A DNA stretch of 47,474 nt from Spirochaetales bacterium (GTDB lineage: Bacteria > Spirochaetota > Spirochaetia > SZUA-6 > JAFGRV01), in the NCBI GenBank assembly GCA_016937215.1, contig JAFGWI010000128.1, forward strand, positions 1 through 47,474, in the 5' to 3' direction. Under the pieces are notes generated by a model. The model searched no databases. It saw nothing but the letters and a program-made list of their open reading frames with translations, and was not told the origin of the DNA. Every line of letters starts with the position of its first letter. The first letter of the stretch is position 1. The translations under genes were made by a program, and so were the position numbers. Positions 16,572 through 24,071 of this stretch are shown piece by piece.

Positions 16572-17411
16572 TTATATAAACCATCTTAAGAATGGAATCT
16601 TGAAAAGAAAATGATGCTGATATTTTTTTGTATTGGTTTTTTCAATGATTTTTTTTGCGACATTTACGATATATGTTTTAGTAGATTCATTTAGTTTTTG
16701 TCCTAATTGTGCTTTTGAATATTTTGGATAACCAAGGTGACCCTTTCCTTTTGTTTTCTCCATATATTTTCTGGGATTTATCATTTCTTTTTCAGAGACC
16801 ACAACATTTTCAGCGTTTATGTAATTTTCAGAAACTTTTTCAGGTGATATGTCCAGGATCATTGATGTTTCTATCCACCCCGCATGAAAGTCTTCTGGAT
16901 ATTTTTGCAGAATCTCTTCTGCTTCTGTTCCCAACTGTAGATCAATATTTAATTCCTTGTATGAAAAAAAGGCGCCCATTGGAGAAATAAAATTAATTGC
17001 GAAAAGTTTATTTATTTGGTCACAGGCCTTTTCAATTGCCATATTGTGGAAAGGATCTCCATGTGATGCAATTATTAAAAGATATTTTATACCCCAGGTC
17101 TGAATGTTCTTAAATATTTCGAACATGATTTTTCGCAGCAATTTTGGTTTAATATACATACAGCCCGGAAAACCCTTCATACAACCAGCCGCGAGAGGAA
17201 GAAAAGGTATGGATAAAAAATGATAATCGGGATATTCGGTTTCTAATTCTTTAATTGCTTTTTGTTGCCAGTATTCGCCAAGCTGAATATCAACACCTAT
17301 GGGTAGATGTGTACCGTGTTCTTCTATGGGAGCAACGGTCATAAATAATAATGTTTTATCTTTAGGAAGCGAATCAATATCATTCCAGCTTAAATCGAGA
17401 ATGCTTTTCAT
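16572..17411 (-). CDS. Creatininase-family amidohydrolase
   Basis: 279 aa. The family signature PIEEHGTHLPIGVD (residues 28-41) provides metal ligands Glu, His and Asp; further ligands are likely the His in IIASHGDPF and the Glu in AGWIETSM. Family members (creatininase, MftE, ArfB-like enzymes) are cytosolic metal-dependent amidohydrolases that open cyclic amides or cleave peptides or formamides. The ATG overlaps the stop of the MerR regulator (ATGA at 17408-17411), so expression follows that regulator. The substrate is unknown and is likely tied to the ligand sensed by the regulator. Confidence 0.85.
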   Translation of the reverse strand: MKSILDLSWNDIDSLPKDKTLLFMTVAPIEEHGTHLPIGVDIQLGEYWQQKAIKELETEYPDYHFLSIPFLPLAAGCMKGFPGCMYIKPKLLRKIMFEIFKNIQTWGIKYLLIIASHGDPFHNMAIEKACDQINKLFAINFISPMGAFFSYKELNIDLQLGTEAEEILQKYPEDFHAGWIETSMILDISPEKVSENYINAENVVVSEKEMINPRKYMEKTKGKGHLGYPKYSKAQLGQKLNESTKTYIVNVAKKIIEKTNTKKYQHHFLFKIPFLRWFI

Positions 17412-18211
17412 ATAAAGGCCTCCTTAACAGGTGCTGCAATAATAATTTTCATATTTTGAGGGTCTAGGAATTTTTTATTTGATAAGAAGGTCTCTTCAAA
17501 AGGTCCGTTTATAATTAATTTATTTTCTTGAATAAATGAATAAAGTTGCGCATAAGAGGTGCTTAAAGTCACCATAGAACCGTGATGAATTATCTCGCAA
17601 TACCTTTGTTTTTGGATTTTTTTAATATTCTGGATATCGCAATTTTCAGTGAGGTTTATGGGAAAATAGATTTCCATGTCAATTGAATTTTCAGTAAAAT
17701 CCTTTTCGCTATGCCAAATTATGGTATGAGAACCAATAACTTGTATATTGTTTTTCACAGCCATCTCAAATAATTCGCTTATTATTTCTCCAATTGTACT
17801 ATGATTTCCTTCTTTTTGAATGCTTAAGATGTTCTTTTCATCATGAACATAATCTCGAACACTTTCATTTTGATTCTCATCCAAAGAATTAATAATGTTC
17901 TGTAATACTGATTGACTTTGACTTATTTCAGCAGCTTTCTGTTTTAGAAAATAAATTTGAGATGTAAGTATTGATTTTAGATCTTTTGTATTATGTGGTT
18001 GATAAATAATTTCCTTTATTTGTTCTAAAGGCATTTTACAACTGCGATAAATCAAAATCTGCTGTGCTGTTAATATGGAATTATCATCATAGTATCGGTA
18101 ATTATTTTCAAAATCTATTTGAGCCGGTTTTAATAGATCAATTTCATCATAATAACGCAAGGTTTTTTGGGGAATTTTTGTCATGATGGAAAATTGGCCA
18201 ATAGTATACAT
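17408..18211 (-). CDS. MerR-family regulator with effector-binding domain
   Basis: 267 aa from the ATG at 18209-18211, with AAAGGAGG six bases upstream; the longer frame to 18298 is rejected because it crosses the promoter. Residues 1-70 are the winged-helix MerR domain (YTIGQFSIMTKIPQKTLRYYDEIDLLKPA), then a coiled coil about 80-115. Residues 140-267 resemble a GyrI-like/AraC effector-binding domain, as in BmrR. It should bind a small ligand and activate its own operon from a promoter with a long spacer, which is present upstream. It is translationally coupled to the creatininase gene. Confidence 0.87.
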   Translation of the reverse strand: MYTIGQFSIMTKIPQKTLRYYDEIDLLKPAQIDFENNYRYYDDNSILTAQQILIYRSCKMPLEQIKEIIYQPHNTKDLKSILTSQIYFLKQKAAEISQSQSVLQNIINSLDENQNESVRDYVHDEKNILSIQKEGNHSTIGEIISELFEMAVKNNIQVIGSHTIIWHSEKDFTENSIDMEIYFPINLTENCDIQNIKKIQKQRYCEIIHHGSMVTLSTSYAQLYSFIQENKLIINGPFEETFLSNKKFLDPQNMKIIIAAPVKEAFI

Positions 18212-18237
18212 AAGGAACCTCCTTTGTTCATATGAAA

Positions 18238-18268
18238 AGGATACAGGTTCCAGTAGCTGGAATGTCAA
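18238..18268 (-). promoter_or_regulatory. MerR-type promoter with 19-bp spacer and palindromic operator
   Basis: On the minus strand: TTGACA (18263-18268), a 19-bp spacer, TATCCT (18238-18243). Inside the spacer is a perfect dyad TTCCAG-TAG-CTGGAA (18248-18262). The overlong spacer with a central palindrome is the hallmark of promoters untwisted by MerR regulators, so the adjacent regulator very probably controls itself and the creatininase gene here. Confidence 0.85.
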
Positions 18269-18327
18269 CAAAAATATTAAAAAAAAATGCGAGGCCACTG
18301 GTGACCGGGTTTCATAAAGTTTTTAAG

Positions 18328-18455
18328 CCAGGTTTTGAACATAACCTGGATTTTACGATTAAGTGATTTAACAAAATCACCACACAGGATGAGACAAAGA
18401 AAAATCAAGGGCTTTTTATAAAGCTTTCAGCTCAAGTGGCCATAAAAGGCCCTTG
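18328..18455 (+). promoter_or_regulatory. Structured leader of the adenosyltransferase gene
   Basis: Three stem-loops precede the gene. They are CCAGGTT/AACCTGG (18328-18349); GTGATTT-AACA-AAATCAC (18363-18380); and a 14-bp stem with one G-T pair, CAAGGGCTTTTTAT/ATAAAAGGCCCTTG, with a 22-base loop (18406-18455), ending 32 bases before the ATG. The ATG has no Shine-Dalgarno match, so the leader may control translation. GGCCACTGG at 18294 faintly recalls a cobalamin riboswitch, but the rest of that fold is not visible. Confidence 0.45.
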
Positions 18456-18487
18456 CCCAAGTTTCAAAGCATGATTATTTTTTTTAT

Positions 18488-19039
18488 ATGAATGAGAAAT
18501 CGATTTCAACCAAAAAGGGTGACCAGGGAACTACAGGGCTTTTGAACGGGCAAAGAATCAAGAAATACTCGCTTCGTCCTGAAACTTACGGAACCATCGA
18601 TGAAGCGGCCAGTTTTATAGGCCTTGCCAGGGCAAAGAGTGAAAACGAGGATCTTCAACATAGGCTTATCATGATTCAGCGGCATCTTTACTTGATTAAC
18701 GCTGAACTGGCCTGTCCTTCGCCTTGCGGGCAGCTTGAAAAAAAAATTGAGCAGGGTGATTTGGAAAAAATAGAAAAATTGGAATCGGAAATAGAATTAG
18801 AACTAGAGTTTCCCAAAAAATTTGTTTTGTACGGGGAGCGAATGGTGTCAGCTCATTTGGATGTTGCCAGGGCTGTTATTAGGCGGGCTGAAAGAAGGCT
18901 TGTGGAGTTGTCTGATTGTGAAACAATAAGGCCTCTTGTGCTGAAGTATATCAACCGGCTTTCCGATGTGCTTTATTTACTCGCTCGTTATGATGAGTTT
19001 TCCAATAACTGTGAATATCGCTTCGCGGCAGAGGAATAG
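18488..19039 (+). CDS. pduO: Cob(I)alamin adenosyltransferase, PduO type
   Basis: 183 aa, normal length. The ATP-binding N-terminus TKKGDQGTTGLLNGQRIKK (residues 8-26) and TYGTIDEAASFIGLARAK are diagnostic. The helical core has ARAVIRRAERRLVEL, with the Arg-Glu pair that contacts ATP, and the C-terminal YINRLSDVLYLLARYDEF. It transfers the adenosyl group of ATP to cob(I)alamin, making coenzyme B12 for mutases and eliminases. The FVLYGERMVSA segment replaces the more usual FILPGG. The ATG lacks a ribosome site and follows the hairpin-rich leader. It stands alone, so B12 salvage with genes elsewhere is presumed. Confidence 0.92.
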   Translation: MNEKSISTKKGDQGTTGLLNGQRIKKYSLRPETYGTIDEAASFIGLARAKSENEDLQHRLIMIQRHLYLINAELACPSPCGQLEKKIEQGDLEKIEKLESEIELELEFPKKFVLYGERMVSAHLDVARAVIRRAERRLVELSDCETIRPLVLKYINRLSDVLYLLARYDEFSNNCEYRFAAEE

Positions 19040-19079
19040 TTTCGGTTTCGAGTAATGGGGTTTTAGGGCTTTCGCATAG

Positions 19080-20195
19080 CTACAATAAATATTCCTGAAG
19101 CCGGGTAATTCCTTCTTTCAGGTGATTCAATTCTTTTGTGTAAGAAAAACGTATGTATTTTTCGGTATTGTTCTTGCCAAAATCACAACCAGGGGTAACG
19201 GCAATATGGCATTTTTCCAGCAATTCCTGGGCAAAAAGGAGTGAGTCCTGGGAATAGTCGGTGATATCCGCCCATAGATAAAAAGCTCCATCTGGCGGGG
19301 CATCTACCTTAAAAAGCTGGTTGATTTCTTTGTAGAGATAGTCACGTCGCTTTTTATAGCTTTCCCGTATTTTTTCTAGATAAGGGTAATCAAAAGCAGC
19401 CAGGGCCCCGTATTGGCTTAATGTGGGCACACTGATTGATATATTTTGAGTTACGATTTCGGCTTTGCGCACCAGTTGGGGAGGCAAAATCATCCAGCCG
19501 ATACGAAGCCCTGGAAGACCATAGGTTTTTGAAAAACCGTTAATCACAATGGCTTTATCCGAATATTCTAATGCGGTATGCTCTTTTTTTTCGTAAACCA
19601 GGCCATGGTAAATTTCATCGGAAATAAAATAAATGTCCTTTTTATCGCAATAGTGCAGCAATTCTTCCATGACCTCTGGTGTATGCAGGGAGCCAAAGGG
19701 GTTGGATGGCGAGGGAATATGAACTGCTTTTATGTTTTTTTCTTTTGACAAGCCTTTTGCTAAAAGCTGATAGGCTGTATTTTTGTCTACAGGAATTGTA
19801 CAAGGTTCAATATTTAAAAGATACGCGAAATTCCTGTAACAAGGGTAAGAAGGATCAGTTAAGGCAATGCGCTCGTTTTGGTTTAAGCAAATGGAATAGG
19901 CGACCAAAAAAGCCCCTGAGGTGCCAACAGTCAGTATGATTCGGTCAGGAGAAATATTCACTTTATAGGATTTATAATAATGTTCTGAAATTTTTTCCCG
20001 TAATTCGAGAAGGCCCAGGCTTTCGGTGTATTTGATTTTTTTGTCTTTTACGGCCTGTTCAAGAGCCAATAATACACCGGGAGGAGGATCAATATCAGGT
20101 TCTCCGATTTCAAAGTGAATCACATCAGGGATTTCTCTGGCTTTTTTTAAAAAATCAATGACCAGAAAGGATGAAATATTATCCATTCGGTCCAT
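19080..20195 (-). CDS. Class I/II PLP-dependent aminotransferase
   Basis: 371 aa. Fold-type I landmarks are clear: Pro/Gly loop FEIGEPDIDPPPG (about 24-36), YTESLGLLELR, the Asn of PSPSNPFGS, ISDEIYHGLVYE (Asp binding the PLP nitrogen), the Schiff-base Lys in GFSKTYGLPGLRIGW near residue 225, and the carboxylate-binding Arg in YIRFSYT. AGGAG lies six bases before the ATG. It resembles aspartate/aromatic aminotransferases or MalY-like proteins; the amino-acid substrate cannot be fixed. It follows the small lipoprotein gene by 14 bp, so the two are probably cotranscribed. Confidence 0.9.
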   Translation of the reverse strand: MDRMDNISSFLVIDFLKKAREIPDVIHFEIGEPDIDPPPGVLLALEQAVKDKKIKYTESLGLLELREKISEHYYKSYKVNISPDRIILTVGTSGAFLVAYSICLNQNERIALTDPSYPCYRNFAYLLNIEPCTIPVDKNTAYQLLAKGLSKEKNIKAVHIPSPSNPFGSLHTPEVMEELLHYCDKKDIYFISDEIYHGLVYEKKEHTALEYSDKAIVINGFSKTYGLPGLRIGWMILPPQLVRKAEIVTQNISISVPTLSQYGALAAFDYPYLEKIRESYKKRRDYLYKEINQLFKVDAPPDGAFYLWADITDYSQDSLLFAQELLEKCHIAVTPGCDFGKNNTEKYIRFSYTKELNHLKEGITRLQEYLL

Positions 20196-20209
20196 AACAT
20201 CTCCTGATT

Positions 20210-20584
20210 TTAATCAATCTTCTTAAAATGCCATTTGGTTCCGCCATCACTATTAATGATAAATATAATTCCTGTATTATCAAGAAATAATGTAAAAGAA
20301 ACGTCACTTTTTTTTGCCAAAAAGCTGTTTCCGTCTCGAATTAGTGGAAAAATTTCGTTTATTTCAACAATTTCGCTTCCGCGGTATTCGCAGGTAATCA
20401 TATATAAATCGTTTTTCACCGGCACAATCAAAAAACCCTTGACTCCTTGCATGGAAATTTCCCCTTTATCCATAACATAGCTTCCGATAAGCGAGCGCCC
20501 TTCAATGACAGGGCCCTTTTGAGGTGGTGTCGCGCAGGATAAAAGACCGATGATGATGGCTAAAGGTAAAAGCAGTTTTTTCAT
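20210..20584 (-). CDS. Small lipoprotein of unknown function
   Basis: 124 aa. The signal ends in lipobox GLLSC (Cys about 17), followed by ATPPQKGP, a flexible tether. The rest looks like a small beta-barrel or meander (LIGSYVMDKGEISMQGVKGFLIVPV, then a Y-containing strand and WHFKKID at the end), as in lipocalin-like domains. No family is recognised. It lies directly upstream of an aminotransferase gene, with no obvious functional link. Confidence 0.7.
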   Translation of the reverse strand: MKKLLLPLAIIIGLLSCATPPQKGPVIEGRSLIGSYVMDKGEISMQGVKGFLIVPVKNDLYMITCEYRGSEIVEINEIFPLIRDGNSFLAKKSDVSFTLFLDNTGIIFIINSDGGTKWHFKKID

Positions 20585-20703
20585 TTATATTTCTCCTCAG
20601 ATTTGGTTGATTTATACAGATTCATAATTATGGAAATGATTTTCCATGCTATATATTTTAGCCCTTTTAATGGAAATTACCGGTTTTTTGGTAAAAAACG
20701 CAT

Positions 20704-20874
20704 TTGTTTTACCACCGCGAAATTCTTTGATATTGCGTTAGGGATTGGAGCGGCAAAGTTGGCTTTTTTCAAAAAGACAACTTTGAGGCCCGCAGGCGCG
20801 ATTATTTCGCGCCGAGGACATTGAAACCGCGGAAAGCCCGGCCTGCTGCAACGAAGTGAAAGCAGGCAACGCCC
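20704..20874 (+). repeat. Dispersed hairpin element, copy 5
   Basis: Header GCGTTAGGGATTGGAGCGGC at 20735, with TTGTT at 20704-20708. Hairpin 1 has arms CAAAGTTGGCTTTTT/AAAAAGACAACTTTG with one G/A mismatch. Hairpin 2 is GGCGCGATTATTTCGCGCC, identical to copy 4. The tail has GGAAAGCCCGGCC, a CCTGCT/AGCAGG hairpin and GGCAACGCCC at 20874, 12 bp before the antiporter stop. The interval 20585-20886 holds no gene. Confidence 0.87.
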
Positions 20875-20886
20875 CATAAATTTGTA

Positions 20887-21822
20887 TTAAATAATGTTGA
20901 AAATTTTACCTATAAAAAAAAGATAAACCAGCATGAGCATGAATCCTTCCCATCGGCCGATTTTCTTATCAAGGGTGACCAGGAAAAATAGAATGGTAGC
21001 GGAGGCCATTACCGGAAAACCAATGGTCAGAATGGAATCAGCGACAACAATATTGCCTAAAAGGCCAGGCACACCAATAACAATAAGAGCATTGAATATG
21101 TTTGATCCAAGAACATTGCCTACCACCATTTCGGAATTTCCTGATTTCACGGCACTGAGTGTCACCATCAATTCAGGTAATGATGTCCCGAATGCCACGG
21201 CTGTAACCGCGATTAATTCTTCACCCACACCAAAAAAAGAGGATATTTCTATGACTGAATCCACGGTGAATTTGGCGCCAAGGAATATGAATCCAGAACT
21301 CACTACAACGATAATAAAGGGCCAGGGTGATGGTTTTACTTTTTTGTCTTCATCGGGTTCATGTGGGTCTGTGTTTACCGTATACGCGATATAGATAATA
21401 AAACCCAGAATCATGATAATGCTTTCAAAAGGAGTGATGACTCCGTCAAAACCCGTGAGTATAAGTAAAATCGTGGCACCGGCTAAAATGGGGACATCTA
21501 CGTTTATGAGATCAAACTGAATGATTAGTTTTTTCGCAATAACAGCGCCGAAGCCTAGAATCAGCAGGATATTGGCGATATTTGAACCAACGACATTTCC
21601 GGCTACGATATTAGAAGAACCTTGAACAACCGCCACCAGCGAGGAGACTAGTTCAGGTAAAGATGTGCCTATGGATACAATGGTCACACCAATGATAAAG
21701 GGTGAAATACCCAACATCAGACCGATTTTTTCTGCGTTTTCGGTAAAAAAATCTGATGCTTTGATAAGCACGAATAAACTGGCGGGAAATATTAAAAACC
21801 ATGCAATAATCGGAAGTTCCAT
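20887..21822 (-). CDS. yrbG: Calcium/sodium antiporter, CaCA superfamily (YrbG-like)
   Basis: 311 aa with about ten hydrophobic segments in two inverted halves. Each half carries an alpha-repeat: VSIGTSLPELVSSL...GNVVGSNIANILLILG (about 48-92) and VAFGTSLPELMVTL...GNVLGSNIFNALIVIG (about 211-255), where Glu and Asn/Ser coordinate the cation. It exports Ca2+ (or another cation) across the inner membrane using Na+ or H+. A charged cytosolic loop (DPHEPDEDKKVK) separates the halves. GAGG lies just upstream of the ATG. Monocistronic as far as can be seen. Confidence 0.93.
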   Translation of the reverse strand: MELPIIAWFLIFPASLFVLIKASDFFTENAEKIGLMLGISPFIIGVTIVSIGTSLPELVSSLVAVVQGSSNIVAGNVVGSNIANILLILGFGAVIAKKLIIQFDLINVDVPILAGATILLILTGFDGVITPFESIIMILGFIIYIAYTVNTDPHEPDEDKKVKPSPWPFIIVVVSSGFIFLGAKFTVDSVIEISSFFGVGEELIAVTAVAFGTSLPELMVTLSAVKSGNSEMVVGNVLGSNIFNALIVIGVPGLLGNIVVADSILTIGFPVMASATILFFLVTLDKKIGRWEGFMLMLVYLFFIGKIFNII

Positions 21823-21986
21823 ACCTTACCTCTATGTTTTTTTTCGTTTAATTTAAGGAAATGATAGTTAAAGCTGATTTTTGATGAAGCGCTTTAAAAA
21901 GTCAAGCCTGAAATCGCTGACAATGGTCTCATGATCCTTTATCTTCGGGACTTTGATAATTTTTATTTTTTGGATATAGTCAGTTC

Positions 21987-23987
21987 ATGAAGAAGTTGGG
22001 TATATACAATGTCTCTTTATTCCGGGATTTTGTGGAAAAGCATAAAAAAATTATTATTATTTGTTTTTTTACAGCTGCCTTGTTTTTAAGGCTTTTTTAT
22101 TTTATAGAAATGCAGCACACTCCTTACGGGAATTTTCTTTATCTAGAGTCAGCCTTTAATGATATGTGGGCAAGAGAAATCGCTGAAGGGAATTTTAATC
22201 AGGGCGAAATTATGTTCAGCGCGCCTTTATATCCTTATTTATTGGGGTTAGTTTATTTTCTGACCAATAACAATTCCGTGATAATGAAGGTTTTTCAGTT
22301 TTTTATGGGTCTGAGTTCATGCTGGCTGGTTTTTTTGATAAGCTGTAGAATTATTGATCAAAGAGCAGCTTATATAGCCCTAGGCTTGTCGCTTTTTTAT
22401 AGTATGTTTATTTATTTTGAAAATGAATTACTTGCTGTGCCTTTAATCATTCTCCTGAATCTTGGGGCAGTTTGTTTTTTATTAACAGCGCTTGAAAAAA
22501 GAAAGGCCAGGTATTGGATAATTAGCGGCTTTGTATTCGGGTTAGCAGAGATTGCTGGGTCTTCTGTTGTTGTATTTTTGTTGTTAATCGGGGCTTGGTT
22601 GTTTATTAAATTTGGAAAAAAGAAAACATTACAACAAACTGTAAAATATTTCATTTTCCTGTTGGCTGGTTTTATGGTCCCGATTTTGCCGGTCACTCTT
22701 CATAACGCGGTTCATGGAAAAGCATTTGTTCCTGTCTCAATTCAAAAGGGCTTTTTGTTTTATTCAGGTAACCATTCGAATGCGGATGGTTATAATGCTT
22801 TGTTACCTTGGAAAAAGATAAACCTCCCGGAAGAGTATTTGAATTTAGCTGAAAGGGGAAAAATGGCGTTAAATAAATCTGATGCCACTGATGTTGAATT
22901 ATCAAGTTACTGGTTGGGACAGGGTTTGGTTTTTCTTACAGCAAAGCCATCGCAGGCAGTAGCTTTATACGCAAAAAAAGCTTATCTGTTTTGGAACAGT
23001 GAGGAAATTGGCAATAATCGGGATATAGCTTTTACGACCAGGCATTCACTGGTTTTAAATATTTTCAGTCTGCCTTTTTTTATTGTTTTTTTATTGGCTA
23101 TAGGCGGTATTGTCATCGCGTTTTTTCAGAAAAAAGAGTTGTTTATTATCTATATTTTTATTTTATCGGTTTTTCTTTCCGCTTTGCCCTTTGTCTCCAA
23201 TGCTCAAAGTAGAATTCCCATGCTTCCTTTTTTGATAATTCCGGCAGCATATTTTATCTCTCAGGGTTTATGTTTGAAAAAAATTTTACTGGATAAAAAA
23301 ATCAATAAATGGATATTTTTTATTCTTATTGTCATAAGTGGACTGTTTATTTACCCTTTTACAAAAACTAAGGAAGCCGGTAAAAACTGGTTCCTAGAAG
23401 CTAAGGCTTACGAAGAACAAAAGAATATAAGCCAGGCAGCGGAGTCATTAAAAAAGTCTCTTGAATATAATCCTGAGAATTCTGCAATTTTCCTGAAATT
23501 AAGCCAATATTATTTAGGCAATTTGAAAAATCCAGAAAAATCCATTTATTATTTGGAACAAGTGCTTGAAAAGGAACCTAAAAATGTGATGGCCTATTAT
23601 CAACTGGGGTTAAGTTATAAAGTGTTAAAACAAATAAACGAGGCTAAATATTTTTTTCAGACAACAGTAAGTATGGCTGGTAAAGATATATTTCTTCCTA
23701 AAAATAAGCAATATATAACAGAGGCATATTTGCAATTAGGGCAAATTGAAGAGGATCGAATAAATTATGACGAGGCAATGAATTACTATAAGGAAATCAT
23801 CAAAATCAATCCTGATCATAAAAAGGCTAATTTTTATTTGGGAAGAATATATTATTCCATGGGATTTTTTCAGGAAGCTCGGCGGATTCTGGAAAAAGTA
23901 CTTAGACTTGATTCAGGCAATAATGAAGCTTTGGCCCTTATGGAAAGCATAAAGGGTTTTACCAATGAGCAGGCAGCTGTAAATTAA
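21987..23987 (+). CDS. GT39-like (GT-C) membrane glycosyltransferase with C-terminal TPR repeats
   Basis: 666 aa. Residues 15-445 hold about ten to twelve transmembrane segments. The first periplasmic loop has AFNDMWAREIAEGNF, where an acidic residue is the usual GT-C catalytic position, followed by GEIMFSAPLYPYLLGLVYF typical of ArnT/PMT-like proteins. Residues 450-655 form at least four tetratricopeptide repeats (AESLKKSLEYNPENSAIF, AYYQLGLSYKVLKQINEA, AMNYYKEIIKINPDHKKA). Such proteins transfer sugars from polyprenyl-phosphate donors to lipids or proteins, with the TPR part a docking surface. Acceptor unknown. No operon partners; convergent with the STAND gene. Confidence 0.82.
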   Translation: MKKLGIYNVSLFRDFVEKHKKIIIICFFTAALFLRLFYFIEMQHTPYGNFLYLESAFNDMWAREIAEGNFNQGEIMFSAPLYPYLLGLVYFLTNNNSVIMKVFQFFMGLSSCWLVFLISCRIIDQRAAYIALGLSLFYSMFIYFENELLAVPLIILLNLGAVCFLLTALEKRKARYWIISGFVFGLAEIAGSSVVVFLLLIGAWLFIKFGKKKTLQQTVKYFIFLLAGFMVPILPVTLHNAVHGKAFVPVSIQKGFLFYSGNHSNADGYNALLPWKKINLPEEYLNLAERGKMALNKSDATDVELSSYWLGQGLVFLTAKPSQAVALYAKKAYLFWNSEEIGNNRDIAFTTRHSLVLNIFSLPFFIVFLLAIGGIVIAFFQKKELFIIYIFILSVFLSALPFVSNAQSRIPMLPFLIIPAAYFISQGLCLKKILLDKKINKWIFFILIVISGLFIYPFTKTKEAGKNWFLEAKAYEEQKNISQAAESLKKSLEYNPENSAIFLKLSQYYLGNLKNPEKSIYYLEQVLEKEPKNVMAYYQLGLSYKVLKQINEAKYFFQTTVSMAGKDIFLPKNKQYITEAYLQLGQIEEDRINYDEAMNYYKEIIKINPDHKKANFYLGRIYYSMGFFQEARRILEKVLRLDSGNNEALALMESIKGFTNEQAAVN

Positions 23988-24071
23988 TAATTTATTGATG
24001 GATAACCAGTTATCATTTGTCAGCTGCCTATTAATGGCTAATGTCAGGACTTTTGCACTCAGTTCTATAAA

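Noticed and set aside
18212-18298. Longer MerR N-terminus
   Set aside because: The extension would be translated through the -10/-35 boxes and operator; the ATG at 18209-18211 has a strong ribosome site and begins the conserved MerR domain.
18294-18349. Cobalamin riboswitch before the adenosyltransferase
   Set aside because: Only short fragments resemble the motif; the long conserved core is absent and there is too little space between this and the opposing MerR promoter. Kept only as a structured leader.
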